Source: Candidatus Nanopelagicales bacterium
GTDB lineage: Bacteria > Actinomycetota > Actinomycetes > S36-B12 > CAIYMF01
Assembly (NCBI GenBank): GCA_017848795.1
Contig: JAFIHG010000048.1
Coordinates: forward strand, 1 to 44,888
DNA length: 44,888 nt
Direction of reading: 5' to 3'
Shown here: piece after piece, positions 27,008 to 36,277 of the stretch
Numbering within the stretch: position 1 is the first letter of the stretch
How the letters are laid out: each line of letters opens with the position of its first letter
Made by a program: the position numbers and the translations under genes
The notes under the pieces: model-generated
What the model was told of the DNA's origin: nothing
What the model saw: the letters and a program-made list of their open reading frames with translations, nothing else
Database searches by the model: none

Positions 27008-27108
27008 GCCCGGCACGTTAGAGGGCAGCACCGACAACGCCGAGAAGCGCGCCGAGAACACCCCGGTAACACCGGCAACACGACAACACCGGCCATACCG
27101 ACAGCGCA

Positions 27109-27141
27109 GCGCCCCGTACCGCGCGTTGCGGTACGGGGCGC
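27109..27141 (-). terminator. Strong hairpin downstream of hsp20
   Basis: GCGCCCCGTACCGC and its exact complement form a 14-bp stem with a 5-nt loop, starting 21 bp after the hsp20 stop. No clear T-run follows on the minus strand. The position fits termination of hsp20 ahead of radA. Confidence 0.7.
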
Positions 27142-27162
27142 CGGTGATGGATGCCGCTCGGG

Positions 27163-27678
27163 TCAGGCGCTCTGCGCCTCGACCTCGGTGTGCTTCTCGG
27201 TGGTCTCGGTGTTCTCGGTGTCGCCGGTGGTCTCGACGGCGGCGAGCTGGGGCGTGTCCCCGCCCTTGGTCACCGTGATCCGGCGGGCGTCGTTGCGCGC
27301 GTACGCGTCCGTGACCCGCACCGTGAGCACGCCGTTGTCGTACGAGGCGCGCAGCGCGTCGGCGCTCACGTGCGCCGGCAGCGTGAAGCTGCGCCGGAAC
27401 GCGCCGTACCGCACCTCGCGCAGCGTGCGGCCCTCGGCCTGCTCGGCACGCTCGTCACGGCGCTCGCCGCTCACCACCAGCCGGCCGCGGTCCAACTCCA
27501 CCGTCACGTCGCGGTCCGGGTCGAGGCCGGCGAGGTCCAGGCGGACCAGCGCGTCGTCGCTGTCGCGCTCCACGTCGGCGGACGGGGTGAACCCGGTGGC
27601 TGGCGTGAACGCCGACCTCACGATCGCGTCGAAGTCGGCGAACGGGTCGCGTCGGGTCCAGAGCGAGAGTGTGCTCAT
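27163..27678 (-). CDS. Hsp20/alpha-crystallin small heat-shock protein
   Basis: 171 aa from ATG 27678 with GAGGA upstream. An ATP-independent holdase. The N-terminal arm (MSTLSLWTRRDPFADFDAIV) is typical. The alpha-crystallin domain (about 32-130) includes DALVRLDLAGLDPDRDVTVEL, RLVVSGERR and ASYDNGVLTVRV. The C-terminal tail is unusually long, acidic and Thr/Glu-rich (about 140-171). A nested inverted repeat lies 19-54 bp upstream and may be its operator; the classic HspR (HAIR) sequence is not present. Confidence 0.93.
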   Translation of the reverse strand: MSTLSLWTRRDPFADFDAIVRSAFTPATGFTPSADVERDSDDALVRLDLAGLDPDRDVTVELDRGRLVVSGERRDERAEQAEGRTLREVRYGAFRRSFTLPAHVSADALRASYDNGVLTVRVTDAYARNDARRITVTKGGDTPQLAAVETTGDTENTETTEKHTEVEAQSA

Positions 27679-27696
27679 TGGTTGTCCTCCTCGGAA

Positions 27697-27732
27697 ATGT
27701 CAGCGGGGAGTCGATCGACTCCTACTTGACAT
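27697..27732. promoter_or_regulatory. Nested inverted repeat upstream of hsp20
   Basis: GGAGTCGATCGACTCC (27707-27722) is a perfect 16-bp palindrome, flanked by ATGTCA and TGACAT (27697-27702 and 27727-27732), also inverted. It lies between the hsp20 promoter region and the start codon and is a good candidate operator for a heat-shock repressor. The bound regulator is unknown. Confidence 0.5.
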
Positions 27733-27778
27733 AACGTCGAAGCGGCGGTGGGCATTCCCGCCGGGTCGTGGCCGACCG

Positions 27779-28588
27779 TCAGGGGTCGGCAGGGTGCGGC
27801 GCGTGGCCGGGCAGCGGCGCCGGCCGGCGCCCGCGCCCGCTGGCCGTCGGGCGGGAGCGGGCGGCCGCGATGGCCGCCTCGCGCGCCTCGCAGTGCCGTA
27901 CCAGCTCGTCGTACGCGGGTTGCCCCATCAGCGCGACGAGCGTCGCTCGTTCGGTCACGTAGACGGGGTCGGACGCGGTGTGCGCGATCGGGTCGCCGGT
28001 GCAGTACCAGTCGAGGTCGTGCCCGCCCGGTCCCCAGCCGCGCCGGTCGTACTCGCCGATCGAGACGACGAGCACCTCGGTGTCGTCCGGGCGCGTCACG
28101 CGTTCGTAGCTGCGCCGGATGGGCAGCTGCCAGCACACGTCCGGCTTCGTCTCGGTGATCTCGCGGCCGGTACGCAGTGCGAGCCCGTGCAGGGCGCAGC
28201 CTTCACCGCCCGGAAAACCCTTGCGGTTGAGGAAGATACAGGCGCCGTCCACCACCCGGGTCTTGCGTGCGCCGTCCTCGTCGGTCTCGACGATCCCACC
28301 GCCGGCGCCCTTGCGGCGGGCGGTACGCGCGTACTGCCAGTGCTCCTCGTCGAGCTGCTCGGCCCACCGGCGGGTGCGCTTCTCGTCGGCCTTGTCCGAG
28401 AAGTGCGCGCCGAGCGTGCAGCAGCCCGCGTCTGGCTGCGAGCGGTCGATGCCTTTGCAGCCGCGGCCGAAGATGCACGTCCACCGGGACGTGAGCCAGG
28501 TCAGGTCGCAGCGGAACACCTGGTCGGCGTCGGTCGGGTCGGGGAACTCCACCCAGGCGCGGGGGAAGTCGAGCGGCACCTCGGGCAC
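27779..28588 (-). CDS. Conserved Cys-rich protein, YkgJ/DUF3109-like
   Basis: 269 aa from ATG 28588. Cysteines are arranged as [10 protein letters not shown] (about 38-47), CCTLGAHF (about 56-63), CIFLNR and GEGCALH (about 118-135) and PDVCWQL (about 150), a pattern like Zn/Fe-chelating YkgJ or DUF3109 proteins, which may hold a cluster. The middle is rich in charged residues ([20 protein letters not shown]). The C-terminal tail is low-complexity and basic. It is widespread in actinobacteria and of unknown function. It is divergent from the Ppx/GppA gene. Confidence 0.7.
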   Translation of the reverse strand: MPEVPLDFPRAWVEFPDPTDADQVFRCDLTWLTSRWTCIFGRGCKGIDRSQPDAGCCTLGAHFSDKADEKRTRRWAEQLDEEHWQYARTARRKGAGGGIVETDEDGARKTRVVDGACIFLNRKGFPGGEGCALHGLALRTGREITETKPDVCWQLPIRRSYERVTRPDDTEVLVVSIGEYDRRGWGPGGHDLDWYCTGDPIAHTASDPVYVTERATLVALMGQPAYDELVRHCEAREAAIAAARSRPTASGRGRRPAPLPGHAPHPADP

Positions 28589-28677
28589 CCGCCGACCCTA
28601 CGTCGTACGCCCCGGCATCCCGCAGCCGCAACAGCAGCCGCCCCATCACCAATGTCCGCGACCCGCTCGCGAGACGC

Positions 28678-28703
28678 CTGTCCCGCCGTTGGAGGCGGGA
28701 CAG
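28678..28703 (+). promoter_or_regulatory. Hairpin in the leader of the Ppx/GppA gene
   Basis: CTGTCCCGCC / GGCGGGACAG form a perfect 10-bp stem around a 6-nt loop, 35 bp before the ATG. It could be a terminator, a leader structure or an operator in the divergent region; sequence alone cannot decide. Confidence 0.5.
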
Positions 28704-28737
28704 AACGGAGGCCAAACAGCACGGTAGCGTCGTATCC

Positions 28738-29691
28738 ATGCGCCTCGGAGTGCTCGACGTGGGGTCGAACACCGTGCACTTTCTCGTCGTCGACGCGCAC
28801 CCCGGTGCCGCGCCCCTGCCGGCGCACGCCAGCAAGCTCGAGCTGCGGCTGGCCCAGCGGGTCGACGACGACGGCCGGGTCGGGGCCGCTGTCGTCGACG
28901 AGTTGTGCGCGTTCGTCGCCGAGTCGCTGCGGTCGGCCGACGACCTGGGGGTCACCGAGATCACCGCGTTCGCGACCTCGGCGGTACGCGATGCCCGCAA
29001 CGGCGCGAAGGTGATCCGGGCCGTACAGGAGCGGACCGGGGTCGAGTTGCGTGCGCTCGCCGGCGAGGAGGAGGCGCGCCTGACGTTCCTCGCGGTGCGC
29101 CGGTGGTACGGCTGGTCCAGCGGGCGGCTGCTCGTCGTGGACATCGGCGGCGGCAGCCTCGAGCTCGCCGCCGGTGAGGACGAGGCGCCTTCGGTCGCGC
29201 TGTCGCTGCCGCTCGGTGCCGGGCGGTTGACCCGCGGCCGGTTCCACAGCGATCCGCCCGGCGAGCAGGAGGTACGCGAGCTGCGTACCCGGGTGCGGGT
29301 GGACGTCGCCGAAGTCGTCTCGCCCCTGGCCCGCGTCGGGCGTCCACTGCACGCGGTGGGCACGAGCAAGACGTTCCGCCAGCTGGCGCGCATCGCGGGG
29401 GCCGCGCCGAGCAGCGAGGGTCCGTACGTCCGGCGCGAGCTGCGCCGGAGCGACCTGCACACCTGGTTGCCCAAGCTCGCGGCCATGACGGCCGCCGAGC
29501 GCGCGCTGATCCCGGGGGTGAGCGAGGGTCGTGCCGAGCAGCTGGTGGCGGGTGCTGTCGTCGCGGAGGCAGTGATGGACCTGCTGGACGTGCCGGCGGT
29601 GGAGATCGCGCCGTGGGCGCTGCGGGAAGGTGTCATCCTGCGGCGGCTGGACACCCTCGCGCCGGCCGGCCGCGACGGGCAGGAACCGTGA
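28738..29691 (+). CDS. Ppx/GppA family phosphatase (exopolyphosphatase-like)
   Basis: 317 aa from ATG 28738. An ASKHA-fold phosphatase acting on polyphosphate or (p)ppGpp. Motifs are [15 protein letters not shown] (phosphate 1), [35 protein letters not shown] (phosphate 2) and [15 protein letters not shown]. It is the short, HD-less form typical of mycobacterial Ppx1/2. It overlaps the ATPase gene by GTGA and heads a coupled run of four genes. Whether it cleaves poly-P or pentaphosphate is not clear. Confidence 0.93.
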   Translation: MRLGVLDVGSNTVHFLVVDAHPGAAPLPAHASKLELRLAQRVDDDGRVGAAVVDELCAFVAESLRSADDLGVTEITAFATSAVRDARNGAKVIRAVQERTGVELRALAGEEEARLTFLAVRRWYGWSSGRLLVVDIGGGSLELAAGEDEAPSVALSLPLGAGRLTRGRFHSDPPGEQEVRELRTRVRVDVAEVVSPLARVGRPLHAVGTSKTFRQLARIAGAAPSSEGPYVRRELRRSDLHTWLPKLAAMTAAERALIPGVSEGRAEQLVAGAVVAEAVMDLLDVPAVEIAPWALREGVILRRLDTLAPAGRDGQEP

Positions 29692-32105
29692 CGGCCGACG
29701 CGGTGCAGGACGCGCCGGCCATCACCGGGCTCACCGCCGAGCAGGTCGCCGAGCGGGTGGCGGCCGGTCAGACCAACGTCGTACCGGACACGCACTCGCG
29801 CAGCTTCGCGAGCATCCTGCGCGCCAACACGCTCACCTACTTCAACCTGCTGATCGGCGTGCTGTGGGTGCTGATGCTGCTGTCGGCACCGCTGATCGAC
29901 TCGCTGTTCGGGTTGGTGATCGTCGTCAACACCGGCATCGGCGTGTTCCAGGAGTGGCGTGCGGCGCGCACGCTCGCCCGGCTCTCGGTGATCGGGCAGG
30001 TGCGGCCCACGGTGCGCCGCGACGGCCGCGAGGTCGAGGTGGCGCCGGCGGAGCTGGTCCTCGACGACGTCGTGGTGCTGCGGTTGGGCGACCAGCTGCT
30101 CGTCGACGGCGAGGTGCTGGCGAGCGACGGGCTGGAGATCGACGAGTCGCTGCTTACCGGCGAGGCCGACCCGGTGGGCAAGACCGCCGGTGACGAGGCG
30201 ATGTCCGGGTCGTTCGTCGTCGCCGGCGGCGGCGTGATGCGCGCGACGAAGGTGGGCCGCGACTCGTACGCCGCCGGGCTCGCCGAGCAGGCCCGCCAGT
30301 TCTCCACCACCCGCTCGGAGCTGGCCGGCTCGATCCAGCGCTTCATCCGGCTGGTGTCGTACGCGCTGGTGCCCATCGGCGTGCTGCTGTTCGTCTCGCA
30401 GTTCCGCACCAACGACGGGCGGATCCGCGACGCCATCGCCGGCACGGTGCCCGGGGTCGTGACGATGGTGCCCGAGGGGCTGGTGCTGCTCACCTCGATC
30501 GCGATGGCTGTCAGCGTGATCCGGCTGGCCCGTAAGCGCGCGCTCGTACAGGAGATGCCCGCGGTCGAGGTGCTCGCCCGGGTGGACGTGGTGTGCGTGG
30601 ACAAGACCGGCACGCTGACGGCGCCGGGCATGCACCTGCGCGAGGTCGTCCCGCTGTCCGATCCGGATGAATGTGGCAGGAGTCCGTCAAGAACGGACTC
30701 CTGCCACATTCATCCGGAACTGGAGGAGGTGCTGGGGGCGATCGCGGCGGCCGAGCCGGACCCGAACCCGACGTTGGCGGCGATCGCCGAGGCGTACCCC
30801 GACGGGGGATCCTGGCGGCTGGACGACGCGGTGCCGTTCTCGAGCGCGCGCAAGTGGTCCGCCGCGACGTTCGAGGAGCACGGCTCGTACGTCATCGGCG
30901 CCCCCGAGCTGCTGCTCGCCGCCGACGACCCGGTACGCGAGCGCGCCGACGGGTACGCGGGCGGCGGCGCACGGGTGCTGCTGCTCGCCTCCTCCGCCGA
31001 CCGGCCCTCGGTGGCGGACGGCCCGGGACGGCTCACCCCGCTCGCGCTGCTCGTCATCGACCAGCAGCTGCGCCACGACGCGGCCGACACCGTGCAGTAC
31101 TTCCAGGACCAGGGCGTCACCGTCAAGGTGATCTCCGGGGACAACCCGGTCACCGTGGGCGCGATCGCCAAGGCCGCCGGCATCCCGCAGTCCGGCCCGC
31201 CGGTCGACGCCCGCGAGCTGCCCGAGGACGACGCCGCGCTCGAGGCGGCCGTGGACGGGTCGCACGTCTTCGGCCGGGTGACCCCGGCGCAGAAGCGGGC
31301 GATGGTCGGCGCGTTGCAGCGCCGCGGCCACACCGTCGCGATGACCGGCGACGGCGTCAACGACGTGCTCGCCCTCAAGGACGCCGACCTCGGCATCGCG
31401 ATGGGCTCCGGCGCCGGCGCGACCCGCGCCGTGGCGCAGATCGTGTTGCTGGACGACCAGTTCTCGGTCATGCCCTCGGTCGTCGCCGAGGGCCGCCGGG
31501 TCCTGGGCAACATCGAGCGGGTGTCGGACCTCTACCTGACCAAGAGCTTCTACGCGATGGTCGTCTCGGTCACCACGGTGCTGCTGCAGGTCCCGTTCCC
31601 GTTCCTGAACCGGCACCTGACCCTCGTCACCGCGTTCACCATCGGCATCCCCTCGTTCTTCCTCGCGCTGATGCCGAACACCGAGCGGTTCCGCAAGGGT
31701 TTCTTCAAGCGGGTCGTCGTCTTCGCGCTGCCGGCCGGCGTGACGTGCGCGCTGTCGGCGTACGCCTCGTACGGGCTCGCGCTCGCCGCCGGCAGCGACA
31801 CCGCGATGGCGCGGGCCTGTGCGTCGTACACCCTGTTCGTCGTCGCCTGGTGGGTCCTCGTGCTGGTCGCCCGGCCGTGGAGCCCGCTGCGCATCCTGAT
31901 CTGCCTGGCCATGGTCGCCGGGTTCGCGGGCGTGGTGCTGATCCCGTTCCTCAACCGGCTGTTCTCGCTGAACGTCGGCGCGGACCGCACCGCGCTGCTC
32001 GCCCTCGGCGTCGGGGTCGTCGGTGCCGCCGTCGTCACGGTCGTACGGCTCGCGGTACGCCGCTGGCGCGACCCGGTCCCGGCCGGCTTCACCCGGATCA
32101 CCTGA
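29688..32105 (+). CDS. CtpE-like cation-transporting P-type ATPase with in-frame palindrome
   Basis: 805 aa from GTG 29688, overlapping the Ppx stop. A P-type pump, most like mycobacterial CtpE (calcium uptake reported). Features: [18 protein letters not shown] start, actuator [13 protein letters not shown]4 motif [11 protein letters not shown], phosphorylation site DKTGTLT (D305), [12 protein letters not shown] and [12 protein letters not shown] in the N/P domains, [24 protein letters not shown], and about ten TM segments. Residues about 325-344 ([19 protein letters not shown]) are encoded by palindrome A copy 2, inserted in frame 20 residues after DKTGTLT where homologues have a short variable loop, so the pump may still work. 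It is followed by a TIM-barrel gene with TGATG overlap. Confidence 0.93.
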   Translation: MTADAVQDAPAITGLTAEQVAERVAAGQTNVVPDTHSRSFASILRANTLTYFNLLIGVLWVLMLLSAPLIDSLFGLVIVVNTGIGVFQEWRAARTLARLSVIGQVRPTVRRDGREVEVAPAELVLDDVVVLRLGDQLLVDGEVLASDGLEIDESLLTGEADPVGKTAGDEAMSGSFVVAGGGVMRATKVGRDSYAAGLAEQARQFSTTRSELAGSIQRFIRLVSYALVPIGVLLFVSQFRTNDGRIRDAIAGTVPGVVTMVPEGLVLLTSIAMAVSVIRLARKRALVQEMPAVEVLARVDVVCVDKTGTLTAPGMHLREVVPLSDPDECGRSPSRTDSCHIHPELEEVLGAIAAAEPDPNPTLAAIAEAYPDGGSWRLDDAVPFSSARKWSAATFEEHGSYVIGAPELLLAADDPVRERADGYAGGGARVLLLASSADRPSVADGPGRLTPLALLVIDQQLRHDAADTVQYFQDQGVTVKVISGDNPVTVGAIAKAAGIPQSGPPVDARELPEDDAALEAAVDGSHVFGRVTPAQKRAMVGALQRRGHTVAMTGDGVNDVLALKDADLGIAMGSGAGATRAVAQIVLLDDQFSVMPSVVAEGRRVLGNIERVSDLYLTKSFYAMVVSVTTVLLQVPFPFLNRHLTLVTAFTIGIPSFFLALMPNTERFRKGFFKRVVVFALPAGVTCALSAYASYGLALAAGSDTAMARACASYTLFVVAWWVLVLVARPWSPLRILICLAMVAGFAGVVLIPFLNRLFSLNVGADRTALLALGVGVVGAAVVTVVRLAVRRWRDPVPAGFTRIT
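30662..30718. repeat. Palindrome family A, copy 2 (57 bp), inside the ATPase gene
   Basis: Perfect 26-bp arms (30662-30687 and 30693-30718) around CAAGA. The outer 20 bp TCCGGATGAATGTGGCAGGA is identical to copy 1 at 9168-9187; the tip is GTCCGT/ACGGAC instead of CTCC/GGAG and is still fully paired. The length, 19 codons, keeps the reading frame and no stop arises in the coding frame. It adds two Cys and two His to the ATPase cytoplasmic domain. Confidence 0.95.
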
Positions 32106-32893
32106 TGTCCGCGGCGCTGGTGACCCTGTCGACCGCGTCGACCTACCCCGACTCGACAGCGGCGGCGTTCGAGGTGGCGGCCCGGCTCGGTTTCGACGGG
32201 GTCGAGGTCATGGTCGGCACCGACGCCGACTCCCAGGACCCCGACGCGTTGCAGCGGCTCGCCGACCGCTACCAGGTACGGATCACCAGCGTCCACGCCC
32301 CGTGCCTGCTCATCAGCCAGCGGGTGTGGGGCAGCGAGCCGTGGCCCAAGCTCGAACGGGCCCGCCGCGCCGCCGAACAGCTCGGGGCCGACACTGTCGT
32401 GGTGCACCCCCCGTTCCGCTGGCAGCGCGACTACGCCCGGGAGTTCGTCACGGGGATCGAGCGGATGGCGCAGGAGACCGCCGTACGGTTCGCGGTAGAG
32501 AACATGTTCCCCTGGCGTGCCGCCTCCCGCGCGTTCGCCGCGTACTCCCCGGGCTGGGACGTGCGCGACGAGGACTACCGGCACACCACGCTGGACCTCT
32601 CGCACACCTCGGTCTCGGGCAGCGACGCGCTCGCGATGGCGCACGACCTGGGCGAGCGGCTGGTCCACGTGCACCTCGCCGACGGCACCGGGCTGGCCCG
32701 CGACGAGCACCTGGTTCCCGGGCGCGGGGAGCAGCCGTGCGCCGAGCTGCTGCAGGGCCTGGCCGCCGACGGTTTCGCCGGTCAGGTGGTCGTCGAGATC
32801 AGCACCCGGCGCGCCGCCAACCGCGACGAGCGGGAGGCCGACATCCGCGAGTCGCTGCACTTCGCGCGTACCTGGCTGGGGCAGGCCGCATGA
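32105..32893 (+). CDS. Sugar phosphate isomerase/epimerase-like TIM barrel
   Basis: 262 aa from ATG 32105 (TGATG overlap with the ATPase stop). Xylose-isomerase-like TIM barrel (AP endonuclease 2 superfamily), usually binding divalent metals. Motifs: [46 protein letters not shown] (metal-site Glu), [23 protein letters not shown] and [10 protein letters not shown]. The family is functionally diverse, so the substrate is unknown. It is coupled to the downstream tetR by ATGA. Confidence 0.88.
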   Translation: MSAALVTLSTASTYPDSTAAAFEVAARLGFDGVEVMVGTDADSQDPDALQRLADRYQVRITSVHAPCLLISQRVWGSEPWPKLERARRAAEQLGADTVVVHPPFRWQRDYAREFVTGIERMAQETAVRFAVENMFPWRAASRAFAAYSPGWDVRDEDYRHTTLDLSHTSVSGSDALAMAHDLGERLVHVHLADGTGLARDEHLVPGRGEQPCAELLQGLAADGFAGQVVVEISTRRAANRDEREADIRESLHFARTWLGQAA

Positions 32894-33453
32894 GCACCGC
32901 CGACGAGGTCCGCCGCTCGGTGCTCGACGCCGCCCGCTCGGCGTACGCCGCTCGCGGCTTCCTCGGTACGAGCATCCGGGGCGTGGCCGCCGCGGCAGGC
33001 GTCGCACCGGAGGTCGTACGCCGCTACTACGACAACCGCGAGGAGCTGTTCGCCGCCGCGATGCGGTTGCCGTACGAGCCCGCCGCCGCACTGGCCGCGC
33101 TGCTCGGTCCCGGGCTCGACGGGCTCGGCGAGCGGCTGGTGCGCATCACCCTCACCACGTTCTCCGACCCCGAGGCCCTCGAGGAGCTCACCACCCTGAT
33201 GCGCGCGGGCGCCGACGCCGCGGGCGCGAGCGCCACGCTGCGGGAGTTCCTCGAGGTGGCGATCGTCGACCGGGTCGCCACCCGCCTCGGCGTACCGGAC
33301 GCGCGGATGCGCGTCGCGCTGGCCGCCTCCCACCTGGTCGGGGTGGCCGTCACCCGCTACGTGCTCAAGCTGGAGCCGCTCGCGTCGGCGAGCGACGAGG
33401 AGGTCGTACGGATGGTGGGGCCGGCCGTGCAGGCCGCCCTGCTCGGACGCTGA
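32890..33453 (+). CDS. TetR family regulator
   Basis: 187 aa from ATG 32890. The HTH is [40 protein letters not shown], with the helix-turn-helix at about 28-47. The C-terminal part resembles the TetR_C_33-like group (...LLREFLE...[15 protein letters not shown]). It is the last gene of the ppx-ATPase-isomerase run, so it may report on the metal or envelope state handled by these genes. The gene ends 30 bp before the convergent ccdA-like gene. Confidence 0.9.
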   Translation: MSTADEVRRSVLDAARSAYAARGFLGTSIRGVAAAAGVAPEVVRRYYDNREELFAAAMRLPYEPAAALAALLGPGLDGLGERLVRITLTTFSDPEALEELTTLMRAGADAAGASATLREFLEVAIVDRVATRLGVPDARMRVALAASHLVGVAVTRYVLKLEPLASASDEEVVRMVGPAVQAALLGR

Positions 33454-33483
33454 CTGCCCGGACCCGCTGGACCGGAGCGATGC

Positions 33484-34341
33484 TCATCGCGAGGGGTGGG
33501 CAGCGCGGACGCTGCGCCAGCGGTGCCAGGCCAGCGCGCCGGCCGCGAGCGCGACAAGCGCCGGCAGCACCCACAGCGGCACCGCCGAGCCGAGGTCGGC
33601 GACCGCCTGCTGCGCGTCGGCCTCCCAGCCGGTGGTGTCGGCGAGCCCGAAGGCACCGGGCAGCCCGGCGGTCCCGTCGTAGCGCAGGAACAGCACCCCG
33701 ATGCCGGCGAACAGCAGCCCGGCGACGGCGTTCGTGGTGTGCACGCGCAGCGGCCCGACCGTGAGCTCCCGGCCGCGCAGCCACCGCCGCCGGCCGAGGT
33801 CGAAGCGGTCCCAGCACCAGGCGAGCACGAACAGCGGGAGGGTCATGCCGAGCCCGTAGACCGCGAGCAGCAGCCCGCCCAGCACGGTGGAGCCGGAGGA
33901 CGCGGCGACCGTCAGGACCGCACCGAGCACCGGTCCCGCGCAGAACCCGGCCAGGCCGTACACGGCGCCGAGCACGACGGTCGAGAGCCGCCCGCCGCCG
34001 CCCGCCGACGCCGCGGCCCACTGCTGCAGCCGCCCGGTGAAGGGCAACGCGAAGCTGCGCCCGAGCAGCTGCAGGACGCCCAGCGCGATGAGCAGCCACC
34101 CGGTGACGAGGATCAGCCCGGCGCGGTGCCCGTACACGAGCGTCGAGACGGCGGACACCCCGACGCCGAGCGGTACGAGGGTCAGCAGCAGGCCGAGGTA
34201 GAACAGCGCGGTGCGACCCACGAGCGCGGTCCGGCTGGTGAAGGCGTACGCGAAGAACGAGGGCAGCAGCAGCGCGCTGCACGGCGACAGCAGCGCGAGG
34301 GCGCCCGCGGCCAGTGCGGCGAGCAGGCTCACCTCACCCAT
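33484..34341 (-). CDS. ccdA: CcdA/DsbD-like membrane thiol-disulfide transporter
   Basis: 285 aa from ATG 34341. Carries reducing power across the membrane for cytochrome c maturation or extracytoplasmic disulfides. Active-site cysteines are in LSPCSALLLPSFFAY (Pro-Cys of TM1) and YGLAGFCAGPVLGA (TM4), with about seven hydrophobic segments. The C-terminal 90 residues add a soluble loop and a last TM, longer than classic CcdA. It overlaps the upstream dsbA-like gene by 8 bp, so the two are co-translated. Confidence 0.92.
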   Translation of the reverse strand: MGEVSLLAALAAGALALLSPCSALLLPSFFAYAFTSRTALVGRTALFYLGLLLTLVPLGVGVSAVSTLVYGHRAGLILVTGWLLIALGVLQLLGRSFALPFTGRLQQWAAASAGGGGRLSTVVLGAVYGLAGFCAGPVLGAVLTVAASSGSTVLGGLLLAVYGLGMTLPLFVLAWCWDRFDLGRRRWLRGRELTVGPLRVHTTNAVAGLLFAGIGVLFLRYDGTAGLPGAFGLADTTGWEADAQQAVADLGSAVPLWVLPALVALAAGALAWHRWRSVRAAHPSR

Positions 34342-35146
34342 CGGCGCGCGCCGCGGCCCGCTCGATCGCCCGTACGAACACCGCGGTCGGCTGGGCGCCG
34401 AAGACCAGCTCGCCGTTGATCAGGAACGCCGGGGTGCCGCTCACCCCGAACGAGAGGCCCTCGTCGAAGTCGTCCTGGATCTCACGGGGGAGCGCGGGGT
34501 CCTTCATGTCGGCGCGCAGCCGCGCGGCGTCGAGCCCGGCGGACTCGGCGATCCGCGCCAGCCGCGCAGCGGTGAGCGCCCCGCTGTTGGGACGCGGCTG
34601 CGCCGCGTACAACGCGTCGTGGAACTCCCAGAACCCGCCCTGGCGTGCCGCCGCCCGCCCGGCGAGCGCGGCGACCCAGGACTCGCCGCCGAGATAGGGG
34701 AAGTCGCGCCACTCGATGCGCAGCGTGCCGTCCGCGACGTACTTCTCCAGTGCCGGTTCGGTGTCGCGGGCGAAGCGGGCGCAGAACGGGCACTGGAAGT
34801 CCGAGTAGTTGAGCAGGACGACGGGGGCGTCGACCGAGCCGCGGGCGAGCGGGTCGCCGGGCACCCGGCGGGCCAGCCCCGCCAGGTCGCCGGCAGGGTC
34901 GGCCGGGCGCCTCGCGTCGGAGGTGGCAGGACGGCTGGGCGTCGTTTCCTCCGGCGTACGTGCCGCGGACGCGCTCGGGGAGCCGGGGGCACCGGCGGAG
35001 CCGCCGGCGCCGTCCTCCGTGCCGGTCGTCGTCATGATCGTCGCGATCGTGAGCAGTAGGGCGAGCACGGCGACGAGGGCCGGGCCCAGGACGTACCAGC
35101 GCGAGCGCGGTGGCGGGCCCGGCGCCGGACCGTGGGCGGCGCTCAC
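34334..35146 (-). CDS. DsbA-like thiol oxidoreductase, membrane-anchored
   Basis: 270 aa from GTG 35146. One N-terminal TM (about 20-40, LGPALVAVLALLLTIATIM) and a Ser/Thr/Pro linker lead to the thioredoxin-fold domain (about 95-265): VVLLNYSDFQCPFCARFARDT with CPFC as active site, and the cis-Pro loop VSGTPAFLING. It is Thioredoxin_4/DSBA-like, as in mycobacterial DsbF-type or MDDO proteins. The coupled CcdA protein probably sets its redox state. It is divergent from the proline dehydrogenase gene. Confidence 0.92.
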   Translation of the reverse strand: MSAAHGPAPGPPPRSRWYVLGPALVAVLALLLTIATIMTTTGTEDGAGGSAGAPGSPSASAARTPEETTPSRPATSDARRPADPAGDLAGLARRVPGDPLARGSVDAPVVLLNYSDFQCPFCARFARDTEPALEKYVADGTLRIEWRDFPYLGGESWVAALAGRAAARQGGFWEFHDALYAAQPRPNSGALTAARLARIAESAGLDAARLRADMKDPALPREIQDDFDEGLSFGVSGTPAFLINGELVFGAQPTAVFVRAIERAAARADG

Positions 35147-35168
35147 GACCCGGCCCTGCCCGGGCGCC

Positions 35169-35241
35169 CGGCGTCACTGCGCGACCGGCGGGTCACCGGC
35201 CACCGGAGAGCCCGAAAGCCGCCGTCGGAGCAGTGACGTCG
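35169..35241. repeat. Palindrome family D, copy 2 (degenerate)
   Basis: GGCGTCACTGC (35170-35180) pairs with GCAGTGACGTC (35230-35240) with one mismatch. The right arm and the following GGTAG match copy 1 at 19003-19018. The loop of about 49 nt is unrelated and GC-rich. It lies in the divergent dsbA/proline dehydrogenase region, so an operator is also possible. Confidence 0.55.
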
Positions 35242-35254
35242 GTAGCCTGCGAAG

Positions 35255-36187
35255 GTGATCGAGAGGCTGTTGCTCGGCGCCGCCGACAGCGAGCGGCTCA
35301 AGTCCTTGGTGGCGGGGCTGCCGTACACCGGCGGGCTGGTGGGCCGGTTCGTCGCCGGGGAGGACGAGACCGCCGCGGTGTCGACGGCGGCGACGCTGCG
35401 CGACGCCGGCCTGCACGTCACGATCGACCGGCTCGGGGAGCACACCCGCGACCCGGACGATGCCGCTGTGGCCCGCGACGGGTACCTGTCGCTGCTGACC
35501 GCGCTCGGCGCCGCCGGGCTGGCCGCGGCCGCCGAGGTCTCGGTGAAGCTCTCCGCGATCGGGCAGGCGCTGCCGGGCGGTGGCGAGCAGGTCGCGCTGG
35601 AGAACGCCGGGCGGATCTGCGAGCGGGCGGCCGAGGTCGGTACGACGGTGACACTCGACATGGAGGACCACACCACGACGGACTCGACACTGGGGATCCT
35701 GCGCGCACTGCGGGCCGACTACCCGTCGACCGGCGCGGTGCTGCAGGCGTACCTGCACCGTACCGTGGCCGACTGCCAGGACCTGTCCCACGCCGGCAGC
35801 CGGGTCCGGCTGTGCAAGGGCGCGTACCGCGAACCGGCGTCGGTCGCCTACCAGGATCCCCACGAGGTCGACCGGGCGTACGTGCGCGCGATGAAGGTGC
35901 TGCTGCACGGGCAGGGCTACCCGATGCTCGCCACCCACGACCCGCGGCTGATCGACATCGCGGGTGCGCTCGCGGTACGGGCGGGGCGCGCGCCCGGCTC
36001 GTACGAGTACCAGATGCTGCTCGGGGTGCGGCCCGAGGAGCAGCTCCGGTTGGCAGGGCAGGGCGAGAAGGTGCGGGTCTACGTGCCGTACGGCAACCAG
36101 TGGTACGGCTACCTGGTGCGCCGGCTCGCCGAGCGCCCCGCCAACATCGCCCTGGTCCTGCGGACCCTGCTGCAGCCGGCGGGGTAG
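35255..36187 (+). CDS. Proline dehydrogenase (monofunctional PutA-type)
   Basis: 310 aa from GTG 35255 (GAAG site close by). Oxidises proline to P5C with FAD in a TIM barrel. The fold shows LAAAAEVSVKLSAIGQAL, TVTLDMEDHTTTDSTL, GAVLQAYLHRTVADC, RLCKGAYREP (substrate-binding region), PMLATHDPRL, YEYQMLLGVR and VRVYVPYGNQWYGYLVRRLAERP, all canonical. The length matches other actinobacterial ProDH. It is followed 90 bp later by proC, so proline breakdown and synthesis enzymes lie side by side. Confidence 0.96.
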   Translation: MIERLLLGAADSERLKSLVAGLPYTGGLVGRFVAGEDETAAVSTAATLRDAGLHVTIDRLGEHTRDPDDAAVARDGYLSLLTALGAAGLAAAAEVSVKLSAIGQALPGGGEQVALENAGRICERAAEVGTTVTLDMEDHTTTDSTLGILRALRADYPSTGAVLQAYLHRTVADCQDLSHAGSRVRLCKGAYREPASVAYQDPHEVDRAYVRAMKVLLHGQGYPMLATHDPRLIDIAGALAVRAGRAPGSYEYQMLLGVRPEEQLRLAGQGEKVRVYVPYGNQWYGYLVRRLAERPANIALVLRTLLQPAG

Positions 36188-36277
36188 TTCACCGGGTCCA
36201 GAGGCTGGACGCGTCACCGCGTTGCACGACTCGACTACGCTCGAGCGAGCGTCAGCCGCCGACCAGGGGAGCAGAGC

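Noticed and set aside
25091-29014. 1307-codon plus-strand frame spanning disA, radA and hsp20
   Set aside because: Covers several clear genes on the other strand; compositional artefact.
36227-36247. Copy of the GTCGAG...CTCGAC repeat between proline dehydrogenase and proC
   Set aside because: Only a short match (CGACTACGCTCGA) without the second arm; could be chance.
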